Below, piece by piece: positions 25,900-37,700 of a stretch of DNA of 64,000 nucleotides. Every line of letters starts with the position of its first letter. The first letter of the stretch is position 1. Where the stretch lies: assembly GCA_034620365.1 (NCBI GenBank), contig JAQGEQ010000186.1, forward strand, positions 1,612,001-1,676,000, given 5' to 3'. Position numbers and translations under genes: made by a program. A model generated the notes under the pieces. The model had not been told where the DNA came from. It made no database searches and was given only the letters and a program-made list of their open reading frames with translations. The stretch comes from Pegea sp. RAD2-039 (lineage: Eukaryota; Chordata; Thaliacea; Salpida; Salpidae).

Positions 25900-28800
25900 A
25901 TTTATTACAATAAATGCGAAGGAGGGTACCTTAAGAGAACACCTCTCGATAACACTCATTCTCACAAATAACATCTATTCAGCCAAAAATGTAGAAAGCA
26001 AAAGATGTAACTCATGGTATTTCGATAACCCTCAAAGCATATAACAGTGAACAATTACATAGAATGTTAATAATATAAAAAAGGAAAAATCACAGTTTAG
26101 AAATGACAATGTTAGCAATGTTATAACGGTTCAACTTCTGCTTGAACAATGCGAGTGATTCTGACATGACAATGTCTGATGGCAGCTGATTTCATGTACT
26201 AATTGTGCGGTATGAGAAAAAATTCGCTCTAATTAATGTACCCGGTGATATGGGCTTATTAAGATGTAATGTGTGTCGTCTGAGCTGATATAACTTGAGG
26301 GAAGGACTAATGGAAAAGAAATCATCAAACTGAAGGTCAATTAAATTGTGGATAATTTTAAAAATAAGAATTAAGTCGTATTTAATCCGTCGAATTTCCA
26401 AAGAATCTAAATTGAAGAAGCTGAGATGATGTTTATAACTATCATATTTAATATTAAGTTTCCTACATACTAATCTCGTAAATGTGGCCAGAACAGATTC
26501 GATTGTTTTGATAAAACTAACTTGATATGGCATCCATGCGCTGACATTGTATTCAAGAATTGGACGTACTTACAATTTGGAAAGATTGATAAAAAAGTAT
26601 GGGTCCGTAGAATTAAAGATCTTTATAATAAGGAAGACAAAGTTGAATGACTTTGCAAAGATTTTGGAAGCATAATTGTGTCATTTAAAGTCAGATGATA
26701 GGGTAATGCCAAGGTCTGGGACCGAAGATACTCGTTGAATAATAAATCCACTAATAGAATATTGGTTCAAGAAACTTACAGCTGGTTTACAGAAGAAAGT
26801 TTTAAGTTCAGACTTTGTGGGATGGATTCTGAGCTGTCAGTTCGGTGTTTCTGGGACCCTTTTTATGAATTGGAGTAATAATAGCTTTCTTCCAAATTTG
26901 TGAAACTCTTCCTCGCCTCAGAGTGATGTTAAAGAGTAGCGTTAGAAGCAGTTATAAGAAAGAAGTATTTTTTCTTAAGAACAAATCCTGGATCTGATCA
27001 GGGGTGTTGGAAACTGATGATTTCAAAGAAGATTATTAGCTAGCATATCGTCCGTTATGTCAAGATCTACCATCTCAGAGACATTTGTAAGAATGTCGGA
27101 GTAGGAGAGAGAAGGAGTATTGCCATCATTGGTTATAAGAACGCTATTAAATTGATTGTTTAGCAATTCAGCTTTATTTTCTGGTTCCATCACAAGCTGG
27201 TTGCTGTTATCAAGTAAGGGAGGTATTTGAGATCTCGCCTTAAGCTTGCGATTTATGAAACCGAAAAACGTTTTCTTGCTAGGTGAAGGTAAAACTGCAC
27301 TTTCTCTTCCTAAAAAGAAATTAGAAATAGATTTCTTGTAAACTATACAAAGATCTTTGTACAGAGATTTGGTGGAAGGATCTGCTTTAGTTTGTTTGTA
27401 TAGGAGGTTTTTAAATGTTGTAAATTTCTTAAAAATCTGGGCAAATGTGGTTCTTTGTGATTCTATAAAAAGGTATAATTTTTTCCATTGACTCTTTAAC
27501 GATGTTAGTAAACCTTGAGTAAATAATATTGATGTCTTCAAAAGAGTTGAAAACAGAAATCCAGTCAACATCTGATAGAAACTTGTTAATACCATTATAA
27601 TTTTCACAATAAAAATTCCTTTTGCTTGAAGTTTTAATGTTCATAAAAAAAGTTTGATGGAGCTTGAATTCAATCATGTTGTGATTGCATGTCAGAGCAA
27701 AAGGTTCTTTTCGATCAACGTAGATAAGGTTCTCAGGTTTTGATGTGATAAGAAGATCCAAAGTATTACCACTGACTTGGGTCGGAAACGTAACCATCTG
27801 AGATAGATTATTGGCATTGAGGAAGCTTACGAAGGCTTAGACTTAGAAAGGCTGAATTAGTATTATCGCTATCCAAGTTAAACTATTTTCCTATAAATGG
27901 TGAATTCGGGTTATTCCAATCAATTTTACTAAAATTAAAATCTCCCAAAATATATAACTCAGGACACACAACACTCTTCAGAACCTTCAATAAGGCCTTA
28001 ACAGTAACCTCATCATTAGTTTTAGGTAGATAGGTACATATAAAACGAGACAATTTGGACTTTGAGTAATAAAAATCAAAAGCGATAATCTAAAACCCTG
28101 GAAAATTAATGGGATCGATCTGAATTCTAGAGATCTTGGGTGCAAGCGATATTTTGTAAATTACGCAAACACTACCGCCTCTATCATACAGTCTGTCACA
28201 ACCCAAAACACAAAAAAGATCACTGTCAACCAGAAAAGAATCAGGATAAAACGGTTTCAACCAAGTTTCAGTAATAAAAACAAATTTGAAATCTTGGGAA
28301 TGCAAAAGAGCTTTCAATTGAAAAATTTTGCTAATAATCGACCTTGCGTTGAAGAACATACCTAATGTGATAGAAGAATTGTCTTTTTGACGCTTGTGAG
28401 ATTTGATGATGGGCTTCTGTAAATTGATATCTTGGGTATTCACAATTGTGTCCGGAGAGAGTTTGACAAAAGAAGATGTGGGTCCATTGATTATTTGCCA
28501 CTTTTGTTTTTTGAAAAAAACCTTTTGACAATTCTCAAGGCCCATGGTGTGGACCTCGAACTTTGTATTTGAAATCAGTTGATTGTTCCTTCTGATTTCG
28601 GTTATACGCCTCTTTTAGAAGACGCTTATTTTCTAAGCGATGATCTTCATATATATCATGCGCTACTTTAATGCGCTCGAACTTTTTGTCAAGCCTTAGC
28701 TTATACAGCTTGGCAAGAAACTTGCGTTTGTTCCAATTTTCCTGAAAAGGATACTTTCAGCGGTTTTTGATGATCTGAGCTTTTTGCTCAAAGTCTAGTC

Positions 28801-29510
28801 ATTGATACCTTTGGAACGTCCACGAAATCAAGGCTTTGAAAGCATATTTGATTAAAAAACTTACTGTCATCATCTTTATCAGTCTCAGAGACATTAAAGA
28901 TGATGACATTGTTTTCTCTGTCCTCACGGTCTAAAGTGAGTTCTTTGTTCGTGTCGGTGACCTTCTTGGCAAGAAACTGCACCATGTTAGCATTTTTGTC
29001 GGGACTGGGATCACCGACCACCGAGGCCCATGTGACTTGTTTCTTTGTAGAGGCATTCAGTTCGTCCATTGATATAGACAAACTAGAAATTTTTCGTTGA
29101 TCTTGGCAACATCGTTGCCAATTTCCGATTTAAATTTGGCTAATTCAGCGGATACAGATTTGCTGATGTCGAGTAATAGGTTTTGATTAGAATTAGATAA
29201 GGGAGCTGTTGTGTCCAATGTAGAAACATTTAATGCAGAACCATTTAAATCCCATTTGCTTCATCTGGTTGTTATCAAATGTATCATAAATTTTCTTGCT
29301 CACTCACTACAGGTGAGATGAAACCAGGAGAGTCATTTAAAGCATTCTACTTCCGGATCTTCACCAGAGCAGATTTTATTGCAGGATTGGCAATTGCCAT
29401 TGCAAGCTTGTTTTGATGAAGTCGTTTGTGAAGTAAATTGTGTCGGATTTTTCTTTACATTTGAAGGTAAGGTCTTGCCAGTTTTATTTGAGTACACCAG
29501 TTTTCATGAA
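25900..29510 (-). mobile_element. Nearly complete, internally deleted CR1/L2-like LINE
   Basis: Read on the minus strand from 29510. ORF1 starts with a PHD-like Cys/His cluster (CNGNCQSCNKICSGE, then SWFHLTC at about 29440-29310), then a helical stretch (about 29250-29090) and RENNVIIFNVSETD (28950-28850). ORF2 has an endonuclease domain (about 28550-27700) with FNARSIISKIFQLKALL, FVFITETWL, LGDFNF near 27940, and TLDLLITS. A linker follows (27600-27020, AELLNNQFNSVL). The RT palm is missing: at about 26850 sequence near WKKAIITPIH joins directly to post-YADD sequence, so the catalytic core is deleted. The C-terminal domain (26750-26100) and the 3' tail with TTTATTTATTTATTACAATAAA (25890-25925) remain. 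Frameshifts and stops break every ORF, so the copy is dead but shows the family's full architecture. Confidence 0.88.
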
Positions 29511-29514
29511 AGAT

Positions 29515-30570
29515 TTTTAATGTCACTAACCACAATATATGTATAATATACAAATCACTTCCTAAAAATAAATTTATCACAAGTTATAAGCACTTATTCA
29601 AATAGAATATAACCTGAAACTTACTCTAATAAAATGAAAAGAATTCAAATAGTTTTATTCTATTTTATTATAAATCTCTTTCCATTCGTTAAAACATTTA
29701 CAAAATCGTACAATATGGTTACAAGACGTTCCAATATAATATAGAATTTCATCTTCCTCGTTTGCATCATAAAATTGTTGAATGCTATTCGCTGCAACAG
29801 CTTGAAAAGCTGAGAAATATTGTAATAAGTCAATGCTCCTTAGAATTTTGTATATTTGGTATTCTTCCGATGGTTCGCTTGTAGTGATGCTTGTCATTTT
29901 TTTATTTTAAATACCTTTTTATTTACTTGATTTCTAGTTATTACCAACCTAATTGTTAACCATCTTCGTACACTATTTTTTTCAAATTGACGACTAAAAA
30001 CAAAAGCTAGCAAAGGTGATTAAAACTCTTAGTCTTATTACTCAGTTTATATTTTACCTGACACTATCAGTTCCTGTTTTAATTTTATTATAACTTGATG
30101 GCAAAGTGAGTAGTTCACTTTTTCTACGATTTTCAAATAAACTTATATAGTTGAGGCTGCAGATGATTAAGAAATCAAAGTTAGAAATTAAACTTACTTT
30201 TTATTTAAAGCTTTAGAAAAATGCTTTAGAGTTGTATTGTGCAAGCACTGTATCAACTTGTTTATAAAATCTTGCTTTTAGTTGTAAAAATATCACAAAG
30301 TACTGATTAAAAACATGAAACTACATATAAAATGCGACTATATAGAATGTGGTAGAAAATATTGATTAAGTTCTTCACTGTCTTTTAAAGAACTTAAGTT
30401 GTTGGCCTTAACTTCTTCTTCTTCTTCTTCTTCTTGTCATGATGTTGCCATCAGGATTCTCCCTTATATTACTTGATAAAAGCCGTCGGGGACTATCCTC
30501 TTTATTACTATTATCATCTTGTTTATTGGCTATAATAAATCCCGAAACTTTTAACATCTCTTATTTTTAA
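29515..30570. other. Spacer between LINE and duplicated block
   Basis: It contains one small ORF with SAM-like features (29655-29897, minus) and a CTT microsatellite at about 30411-30437. Otherwise it is AT-rich without recognised features. Confidence 0.5.
29655..29897 (-). CDS. Hypothetical 80-aa protein, possibly SAM-like
   Basis: An open frame from ATG 29897 to the stop at 29655. The central part (LRSIDLLQYFSAF, a short helix-rich stretch, then EDEILYYIG) has the spacing of a sterile-alpha-motif fold: an L-x-x-Y-x-x-x-F helix, an acidic stretch, then a D-x-I-L-x-x-x-G turn. It is followed by Cys-rich CNHIVRFCKCF, which is not typical. Codon use is less AT-skewed than the flanks. It may be one exon of a larger gene or a chance ORF. 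No partner exon was found. Confidence 0.35.
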   Translation of the reverse strand: MTSITTSEPSEEYQIYKILRSIDLLQYFSAFQAVAANSIQQFYDANEEDEILYYIGTSCNHIVRFCKCFNEWKEIYNKIE

Positions 30571-30576
30571 GTGATA

Positions 30577-31790
30577 GTATCAAGCCCTCTTATTGCACTC
30601 TCAAATCCATCTCTAACCAGGCTGTCAACAACGAAGATCAAATATGTGTTATATGATAGTAGTTCCAAGCCTTCCAAACCGACTCCCGACTGCCAACATC
30701 CCATACATAATTATTGTACATTGAAACCTAAAGTCTTGTTTCAATTTAAACTTGAACAATACATTATTTTCCAGCAGCATCTAGTCATAACATAATAGCT
30801 CTAGCAAGGTACTTCTAGATATCTATTTTGATCGTAACAACCTATTTCATATATCCATCGTAGTTCCCATTTCATATCAAACTTACCACCTCTCTCTCCT
30901 CTTAGAGAATTAATTAATTAATCTAAAAATTTACAAACCCATCTTTCTAAGCCAAAAAAGTCCCTGTGCTCTCTGCAACGAATTGAAATTACAAGGGGCT
31001 GAAGATCCATTAAAAGTTTCAAACTCTCCAGATCAAGCTTTATTTGATCTTTTCAACAATAAACTCGGAAACAAAGCACTTCTACTCTATTTACTGCAAC
31101 CCGTTTAAGTTCATTTTTGTGTCTTCGGCGGACTAAAGAACTGTGGGTGGTACGAAGCTGGTTTACCAAAAATGTGCTTTCTGAATAAAAGAACAACGCA
31201 AAAAACAACAATAAAAATTATAGCAAGTTTGTTGTCTCGCTAACACTATCCTCTCTTCCGCTACAGTTGTAACAACTCTAATCTTGGAAAAATGCTAACA
31301 TCTCTCCCGTCGCCGTTTGTGATTGCTCTCGTCTTGCTCTTTCTCGCAGCAAGAAAACTTAGGCCTCCTGATCGATCCCTGATTAAATAAATAAGAAATA
31401 TTAGCTGCTCCGCCGGGCATCCTTCAGTATCACTTGTTGGTTAAGGACTTCTTCAAAGTTTCATCCTCTAACAACCGTTACACATCCCTGTGTTCTGCTA
31501 CTGTGACACTCCTAAAATTACAGTGCTTGGCCATACATACCAAACTGCAACAAAAGTCTTCTACAGATTGACTTGACTTCTGCTTCTCTGTGCGTAGCAG
31601 ATGATGCAACAAAATTTCATTGGGTTTCCTTATATACAACCGTTCCAGCGTCGCATCAGCTTCTACATAAATCTGATAGCTCTCAAAGTTCTGGTACACT
31701 TCTAGGGCTACACAATTCACAGGCACAGCCCATTTGTCCTCATCATTCCCATTCGGCACACACCTGTCTATGAAAATGATAAATTTTTTC
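30577..31790 (-). mobile_element. LTR-retrotransposon relic, copy 1 (LTR-like and gag)
   Basis: The minus-strand ORF at 31759-31478 (starts MPNGNDEDKWAVPVNC; contains FESYQIYVEADATL and VEDFCCSLVCMAKHCNF) has the helix pattern of Ty3/gypsy-type gag capsid proteins, including the short run before a CNF/CDF segment. The zinc-knuckle and protease part retained in the copy at 48.2-49.1 kb is deleted here at about 31400-31440. The segment 30577-31380 is shared between both copies and is probably LTR or leader sequence, though no terminal repeats could be proven. Confidence 0.55.
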
Positions 31791-31879
31791 TTTTAGTGGC
31801 TCTACTCCATGGCTGCCGACAGACTATTCCGGTCTATGAATAGCTTGCTTTGTTTCAAGAGTCGATCCATTTTTTTTTA

Positions 31880-32240
31880 TAAAAAATCTTTGTAACAGTG
31901 AAAAGATACTAAACATACGTATTTGATTAGAATCTTATTCAAATGTATACTAGGTATAGCACAAAGAAATTATCTTAACCGTTGCTAAGATTTCAATGTA
32001 TTAAGTTCCAATGACGCCGAAACAACTGGCAACAATTCGACAAAGAAATTTATTTTACAAATTTGAATAAATTTTATGATAATGATTGGTTATATAGAGC
32101 TTTATTAAAGCGACTAAAAGCAATAGTAAGTATACCAAGTATACGCGCTACCCACAACAGTCTGTTGCCGAATAACAACGATAAATACAAGAATGGCAAA
32201 TAACACATTTACTTCAGAGACAAAATATTGTACTGTTATG
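31880..32240. repeat. LTR-like repeat related to 43.8-44.2 kb and 61.0-61.2 kb
   Basis: TATATAGAGCTTTATT, then CGACTA, CGCTA, GCCGAATAAC and AACACATTTACTT, occur in the same order as in the segments near 43960-44190 and (inverted) 60950-61100. The order is shared but identity is only moderate. It lies next to gag/pol relics in each case, so it is probably a decayed LTR. Confidence 0.4.
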
Positions 32241-32379
32241 CCACAAGGTACACAGAAATTAAAGGTCACTTCTGACGAACCTTCTTTATCAACACAAGCT
32301 TGCCTCGTGCAACAAAATTTGCACCATTGAGGTTCTAGGTGCTCCTTACTTAAAGTTCGGATTTTCTTGTTTTATATTT

Positions 32380-34600
32380 ACCTACCTGCTACCCTTTCAA
32401 ATTAATGATGGCGTCACTACAAAGTCATAATGAAGGTTTTGAAGTTTGTTATGCGTCCTGAGTTAAACTCCTAAAATCGTTTAACTTGGATAGTGATAAT
32501 CCTACTTCAACCATTGTAAGTCATAACTTACTTGATGCCAAAAACCTATCTTATGTGCTTACTTTTTTCAACTCAAGTTAGTGGTAATACTTTGGATCTT
32601 CTTATCACATCAAAACTCAAGAATACTATCTACGTTGATCAAAAAACTAATCATCATTTCAGACTTCATCAAACTTTTTCCATGAACGTTGAAACTCCGA
32701 TCAAAGGTAATTTCTATCGTGGAAATTATGATGATATTAATGAATTTATTCAGGTGGATTTCTGTCTTTAACTCTACTGACGACACCAGTACTATTTACT
32801 GACGATTTACTAACATCGTTAAACAGCTAATTGATAAATTTATAATTTTTTATAGCGTCAATAAAAAACCACATATGCCCAAATATTTAAAGAATTTACA
32901 ACATTTAAAAAACCTCCTATACAAACAAACTAAAACAGACCCTTCCATCAAATCTTTGTACAAAGATCTTTGTATAGTTTACAAAAAATCTATTTCTAAT
33001 TTCTACTTAGAAGGAGAAAAGGCAGTATTTTTTTCATCCTGCAAGAAAATGTTTTTTGGTTTCATAAATCACAAACTTAAGGCGAGGTTTTAAATGTCTC
33101 CCTTGATAACAACAACCAGCTAGTGATAGAACCAGAAAATAAAGCTGAGTTGCTAAACAATCAATTTAATAGAGTTTTTATAACTGATGACAGCAATACC
33201 CCTTCCTTTTCTTACTCCGACATTCTTACAAGTGTCTCTGAGATGATAGATCTTCACATAACAGTCGATATGATAAATAAGGCTATCACTTCTTCTAAAA
33301 TCATTATTTTCCAACAACCCGGATCAGTTTCCCGCTTTGTTATCGAGAAAGACTACTTCTTCTTTATCGCCACCTTTATCTCTACTCTTTAAAATCTTTC
33401 TTAGGCGAAGAAGAGTTCCATAACTTTGGAAGAAAGCTATCTGCAGAACTCAAGAACACATCATTCACAATCATATGACCAGTCATTTACTGGAGCACCA
33501 TCTAATATCTGATGTCCAACATGGCTTCCAATACTTATGACATCAGGTATCTCGATTTTCCTAAGGGGTTTGATTCTGTCCTACACAAAAAGCTCATTAT
33601 TGGTTTACAAAATCAATAGCTTTATCTTAAAGTGGATTTAAGATTATTTATTTGGTAGAATCCAAACCAACCGTGCTGAAAGATCTTCATCTATTCCTAG
33701 TAAAGTCACCAGTGGGCCTCTTCAGGGCTCCACACTGGGCCCCTTCTGTTTTTAATTTTAATTGAAGACCTCATCAGAAGACTAGTAGCAATAGATGATA
33801 TCAGTGTGTTTGTGTATGCAGATGACTTCAAACTATTATCTTGTTATCCTCCAAAACTTCAAACAACTCTAAACGTTGTAGAAAACTGGTATATGAACTG
33901 GCAGCTCAGAATCCAGTTCACAAAGTCTAAACTTAAAACTTTCTTCCTTCAACCAGCTGCACATTTCTCGAATCAATATTTCATCAATGGATTTATTAGT
34001 CCACAAATATTTTTGGTTAGAGACCTTGACATTACCCTGTCATCTGACTTTAATTTGCACAATTGTATTTTAAAATCTTTACAAAATCATTCAACCTTGT
34101 TTACCTTATTGTTAAGACTTTTAATTCTAAGAATGCATACTTCTTTTTCAACTTCTTTAAATTGTACGTACGTTTAAATCTTGAATATAATACAGTGCAT
34201 AGATGCCATATGACATTAGTGATATATTAAGTAGTCAATCTGTTCAGGCAAAATTTAAGAGACTGGTATGTAGAGGAAACTTTATGATGAACATGATCTC
34301 AGCTACTTGAATTTAGATACGTTGGAAATTCGACGGATTAAATGGAACTTCATTCTTATTTTTAAATTTTTTCACAATTTTGTTGACTTTCAATTCAATA
34401 CTTTCTATTCCATTAGTCTTTCTCATAACTCAAACGACAAATATTACCTTCATAAGCCAATATCACCTGGTACTTTAATTAGAGCAATTTGTTCTCATAT
34501 CGGACAGTCAGTACATGGATCCAACTGCCATCAGATATTAACATGTCAAAGTATATTACTAACATACATGTTATCTAAATTATTTGCATCCAAATAGAAA
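32380..34600 (+). mobile_element. CR1/L2-like LINE relic, copy 1
   Basis: Plus-strand fragments in order: the end of the endonuclease domain (FSTQVSGNTLDLLITS, 32570), the linker (AELLNNQFNRVFITDD, 33145), a degraded RT palm (LQGSTLGP near 33725), MFVYADDFKLLSCYPPKL at 33806, and the C-terminal region (LHKPISPGTLIRAICSH, 34450). Stops and frameshifts interrupt every domain. The 3' tail seen in the partner at 51150-51195 is missing. The palm retains YADD. Confidence 0.8.
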
Positions 34601-34730
34601 ACCTAGATCATTCATAAAATGTAAAGAAAATATCAAAATTTTGGAAATTTATTTGAAATCACAGGCTAAATTAGTTCGAAACAAAAAAATTGAAATAAAA
34701 TGAAATTATCACTAAGAGTTTCAAGAAAAG

Positions 34731-37700
34731 TTAAACATGTGTCCTCATTTCTTCAATTACTTCTTCTAGGTCTTCTGCATTGGAATCTGGTCTTGTATCT
34801 GATCTGAAAGTAGTTTTCGAAAATAGTTATAATGTAAAGAAGTTTTTTTGTGTCAAACTTCTGTAGTATCAAAGAAACTTTTTAGAAGTCGAAAAATAAT
34901 CAGATTATTATAAATTTAATTTATTTTTTTTAACAGATTAAACATGAATTTAGAAAAATTTTCAGAGAAGAAGTTTTTTAACTCTGTTCAATTTTTCAAA
35001 TTTGTTTGTTGGGAAAAATATTTAAATTAAATGAACTTTTTGAATTTTAATCAAAAAATTTCTAAAATATAGAAAAAAATTACAAACTTTGTAAAACTAA
35101 TCTTAAGGAAGCTTAGAAACTTGCCAAAATCAAAACTTATGTTTACAAACTTATGCAAATACTGTTAAAACATTACAACCAAAGCTAAGAGGTAACGTTG
35201 TTTAAAGTTTTTAATTTTAATCTTCACTAAAAATCTCTAATTCTCACAAATTTGATCCTTTGTAAAACGCCTCTGCGTCATCCAAATTAGTTGGAAGTTG
35301 TTTTCCAGTTGTCTCAGGTAAAAATAACGCCAGTCCACCAGCTAAAAGGGCTAAAATTCCAAAAATAACCTGCCAAAAAAATTGTTTTCAGAAAAGTAAA
35401 AAGATTATAACAAAACTTCAAATATTTGATTGCTTTGACGTCAAATAAATGGAAGCAGCTAAAAAATAGCAAGATTGTTTGATCTGTAAATCAAATATTT
35501 ATCGGCAGATATCGAAATTTATTATTAAAACCGTTTAACATCGTAAATATTATTAACTACAACTTTCAAACTACAAGTGTATCAAGCCGACAATCTTTAG
35601 TGATTTTATTGGAGGTTAATTTGATTAAAAGTCTTTGATTAAATCTTTTTTACTTAAATCAAACAATGAATAAAAAGTTACAAATATCTGCTTTCTTCAA
35701 GTTTGAGAAAATACCAGATTTAAAAGCTTTTAGAGAATCTAAAATTAATTCTTATATTTTTGATTGATTTTTTATTTAATTTCTGCTAAATTAAAAAATA
35801 AAAAAATGTTTCCAAATTTATTTTTAGTTAATTTTCCGCAAATTTTTCAACTTACACTTGTGAGCCAAGGGATTGTATCTTGCAATTGCAGTGTGAAAGG
35901 TGTTATGATACTTCCGACTCTAGCAGCCATAGAGCCCAGGCCAACAGCTGTGCTTCTAAACATACAATTTAGCTGCAATTTTGAAAGCAACTGGAGATAA
36001 TTACCTGACTATTGTTGGGTAGAGTTCAGCTGTAAAGTTGTAAGCAATTGCAAATGATCCTGAGACAGCCATTTTTCCGATTAAAGCAAAAACTGTTCCA
36101 CAAGTTACAAGGGCTGCAAAAGATGAAAAAGTGTTACCAAAATTGTTTATCGAAAATGAAAAGTTGCTTTTGAATTTCTTATTGCTGATTCTCTTGTTTG
36201 ATTTTCCAAACGTTTTACAGACAAATGTTTTTTTAACTTTATTTATCTTTAATTTTATAATTTCAGTTTAAATTGTTGAATTAATATTTCAGTTTAAATT
36301 GTTGAATTAGTATTTCAGTTTAAATTGTTGAATTAATATTTCAGTTTAAATTGTTGAATTAATATTTCAGTTTAAATTGTTGAATTAATATTTCAGTTTA
36401 AATTGTTGAATTAATATTTCAGTTTGCTTCTTTTAATATTCTGTTTTTTAAATTGTATTAAACACAAGAAAAAGGGTTTACAAATTGTTTTTAAATAAAA
36501 CTGAAATGTTTTAATTTGCTTGAAGTTTCACCTTGATTATCAGCAGCATAATGATTAAAAACAGTCGAAGAAAGACATCCTACGCCACCCAAGATTAGGC
36601 ATCCACACAAAAGTGATTTTCTCCCAAACCGATCCATCGTAATAGATATGAAAATGTAAGCTACAAATTCAACTAATCCATTTAAAGTATTGTTCAAAAA
36701 ATCGCTTCCTGAAAATTTATACATTTAAAATTTTAAATTATAAATTGAAAATGATTTGATCGCATATTTCACAATTAAATGCAAAAAATTAAGTAACCTT
36801 AATTTTATTTCTTGAAAATTTCTGAAATTAACTAAATTAAGTTAGTTAAGAGAAGCTAGTTAAATGTGTCTTCAGCACCTTCAACCACCAAGCGCAATAA
36901 GTTTTATTTTCTAAGTCAGTCAGCCGGGAGACTTTTACTATTAAAGCTGTTAATTAACTCACTGTCTTTGATTAAATCTTAAATATGTTATCTAACCAGA
37001 GTCACTGGTTCACAAATCAGACTTTTTATAACAAGCATACAACTAAATTGAATATTTTCTAACCTGCCAAAGAACCAGCGTTCAATGAAAGACCATAATA
37101 AACCAGAGAATTGACAAACCAATTGAACATAATGTTTAAAGTCACTAGACGCATTTTGGGTCTTTTGAAAAGTTCCCATGGCGAATAATTTTCTTGAGTT
37201 CCAGTGTTTTGCTGGAGACAACATTTGTAATCTTATAAAATTTTCAATTTCTTTTTACTTGAATTTGTTTTCCAGATTCTTCTGCCTTCTTCCAAACCTC
37301 TGAACTTAAAGTCCTTCCATTGTATTTGGCCATTTTTTCACAGATTTTTATTGCCTTTTTATTCTGGTTTTTATCAAATAGCCACCTGTAAATTTTGTTA
37401 TCATCTTTAAACTTTTAAAATCCAATTTTAGATTTTTTAAACATTAAAATCAAATATTAAAAGTTTTCCAACAACAATAATAATAAACTTTTAACGAAAA
37501 AATAAGAGAATTTATAAAATAATCAATTTCTCACCAATTTAGTTTTCAGAAAATAAAAATAAAAATGAATATTTAAGAAGTTATAAACTTGATAAAAAAC
37601 AATTTTCATTTCAGTCAGATGATCAAAAACTAGTTTTAGAACCTCGGCGATTCAGGAATAAAAATCCAGAATAACAGAAAAGGAAGAGGAACAAACGAAA

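Noticed and set aside
30571-30795. 74-codon plus-strand ORF repeated at 47633-47845
   Set aside because: It lies in the LTR/leader-like part of unit A, is not framed by splice sites, and differs in start between copies; no domain recognised.
36261-36425. Repeated TTTCAG read as multiple splice acceptors
   Set aside because: The gene here is on the opposite strand; the motif is simply part of the 26-bp repeat unit.
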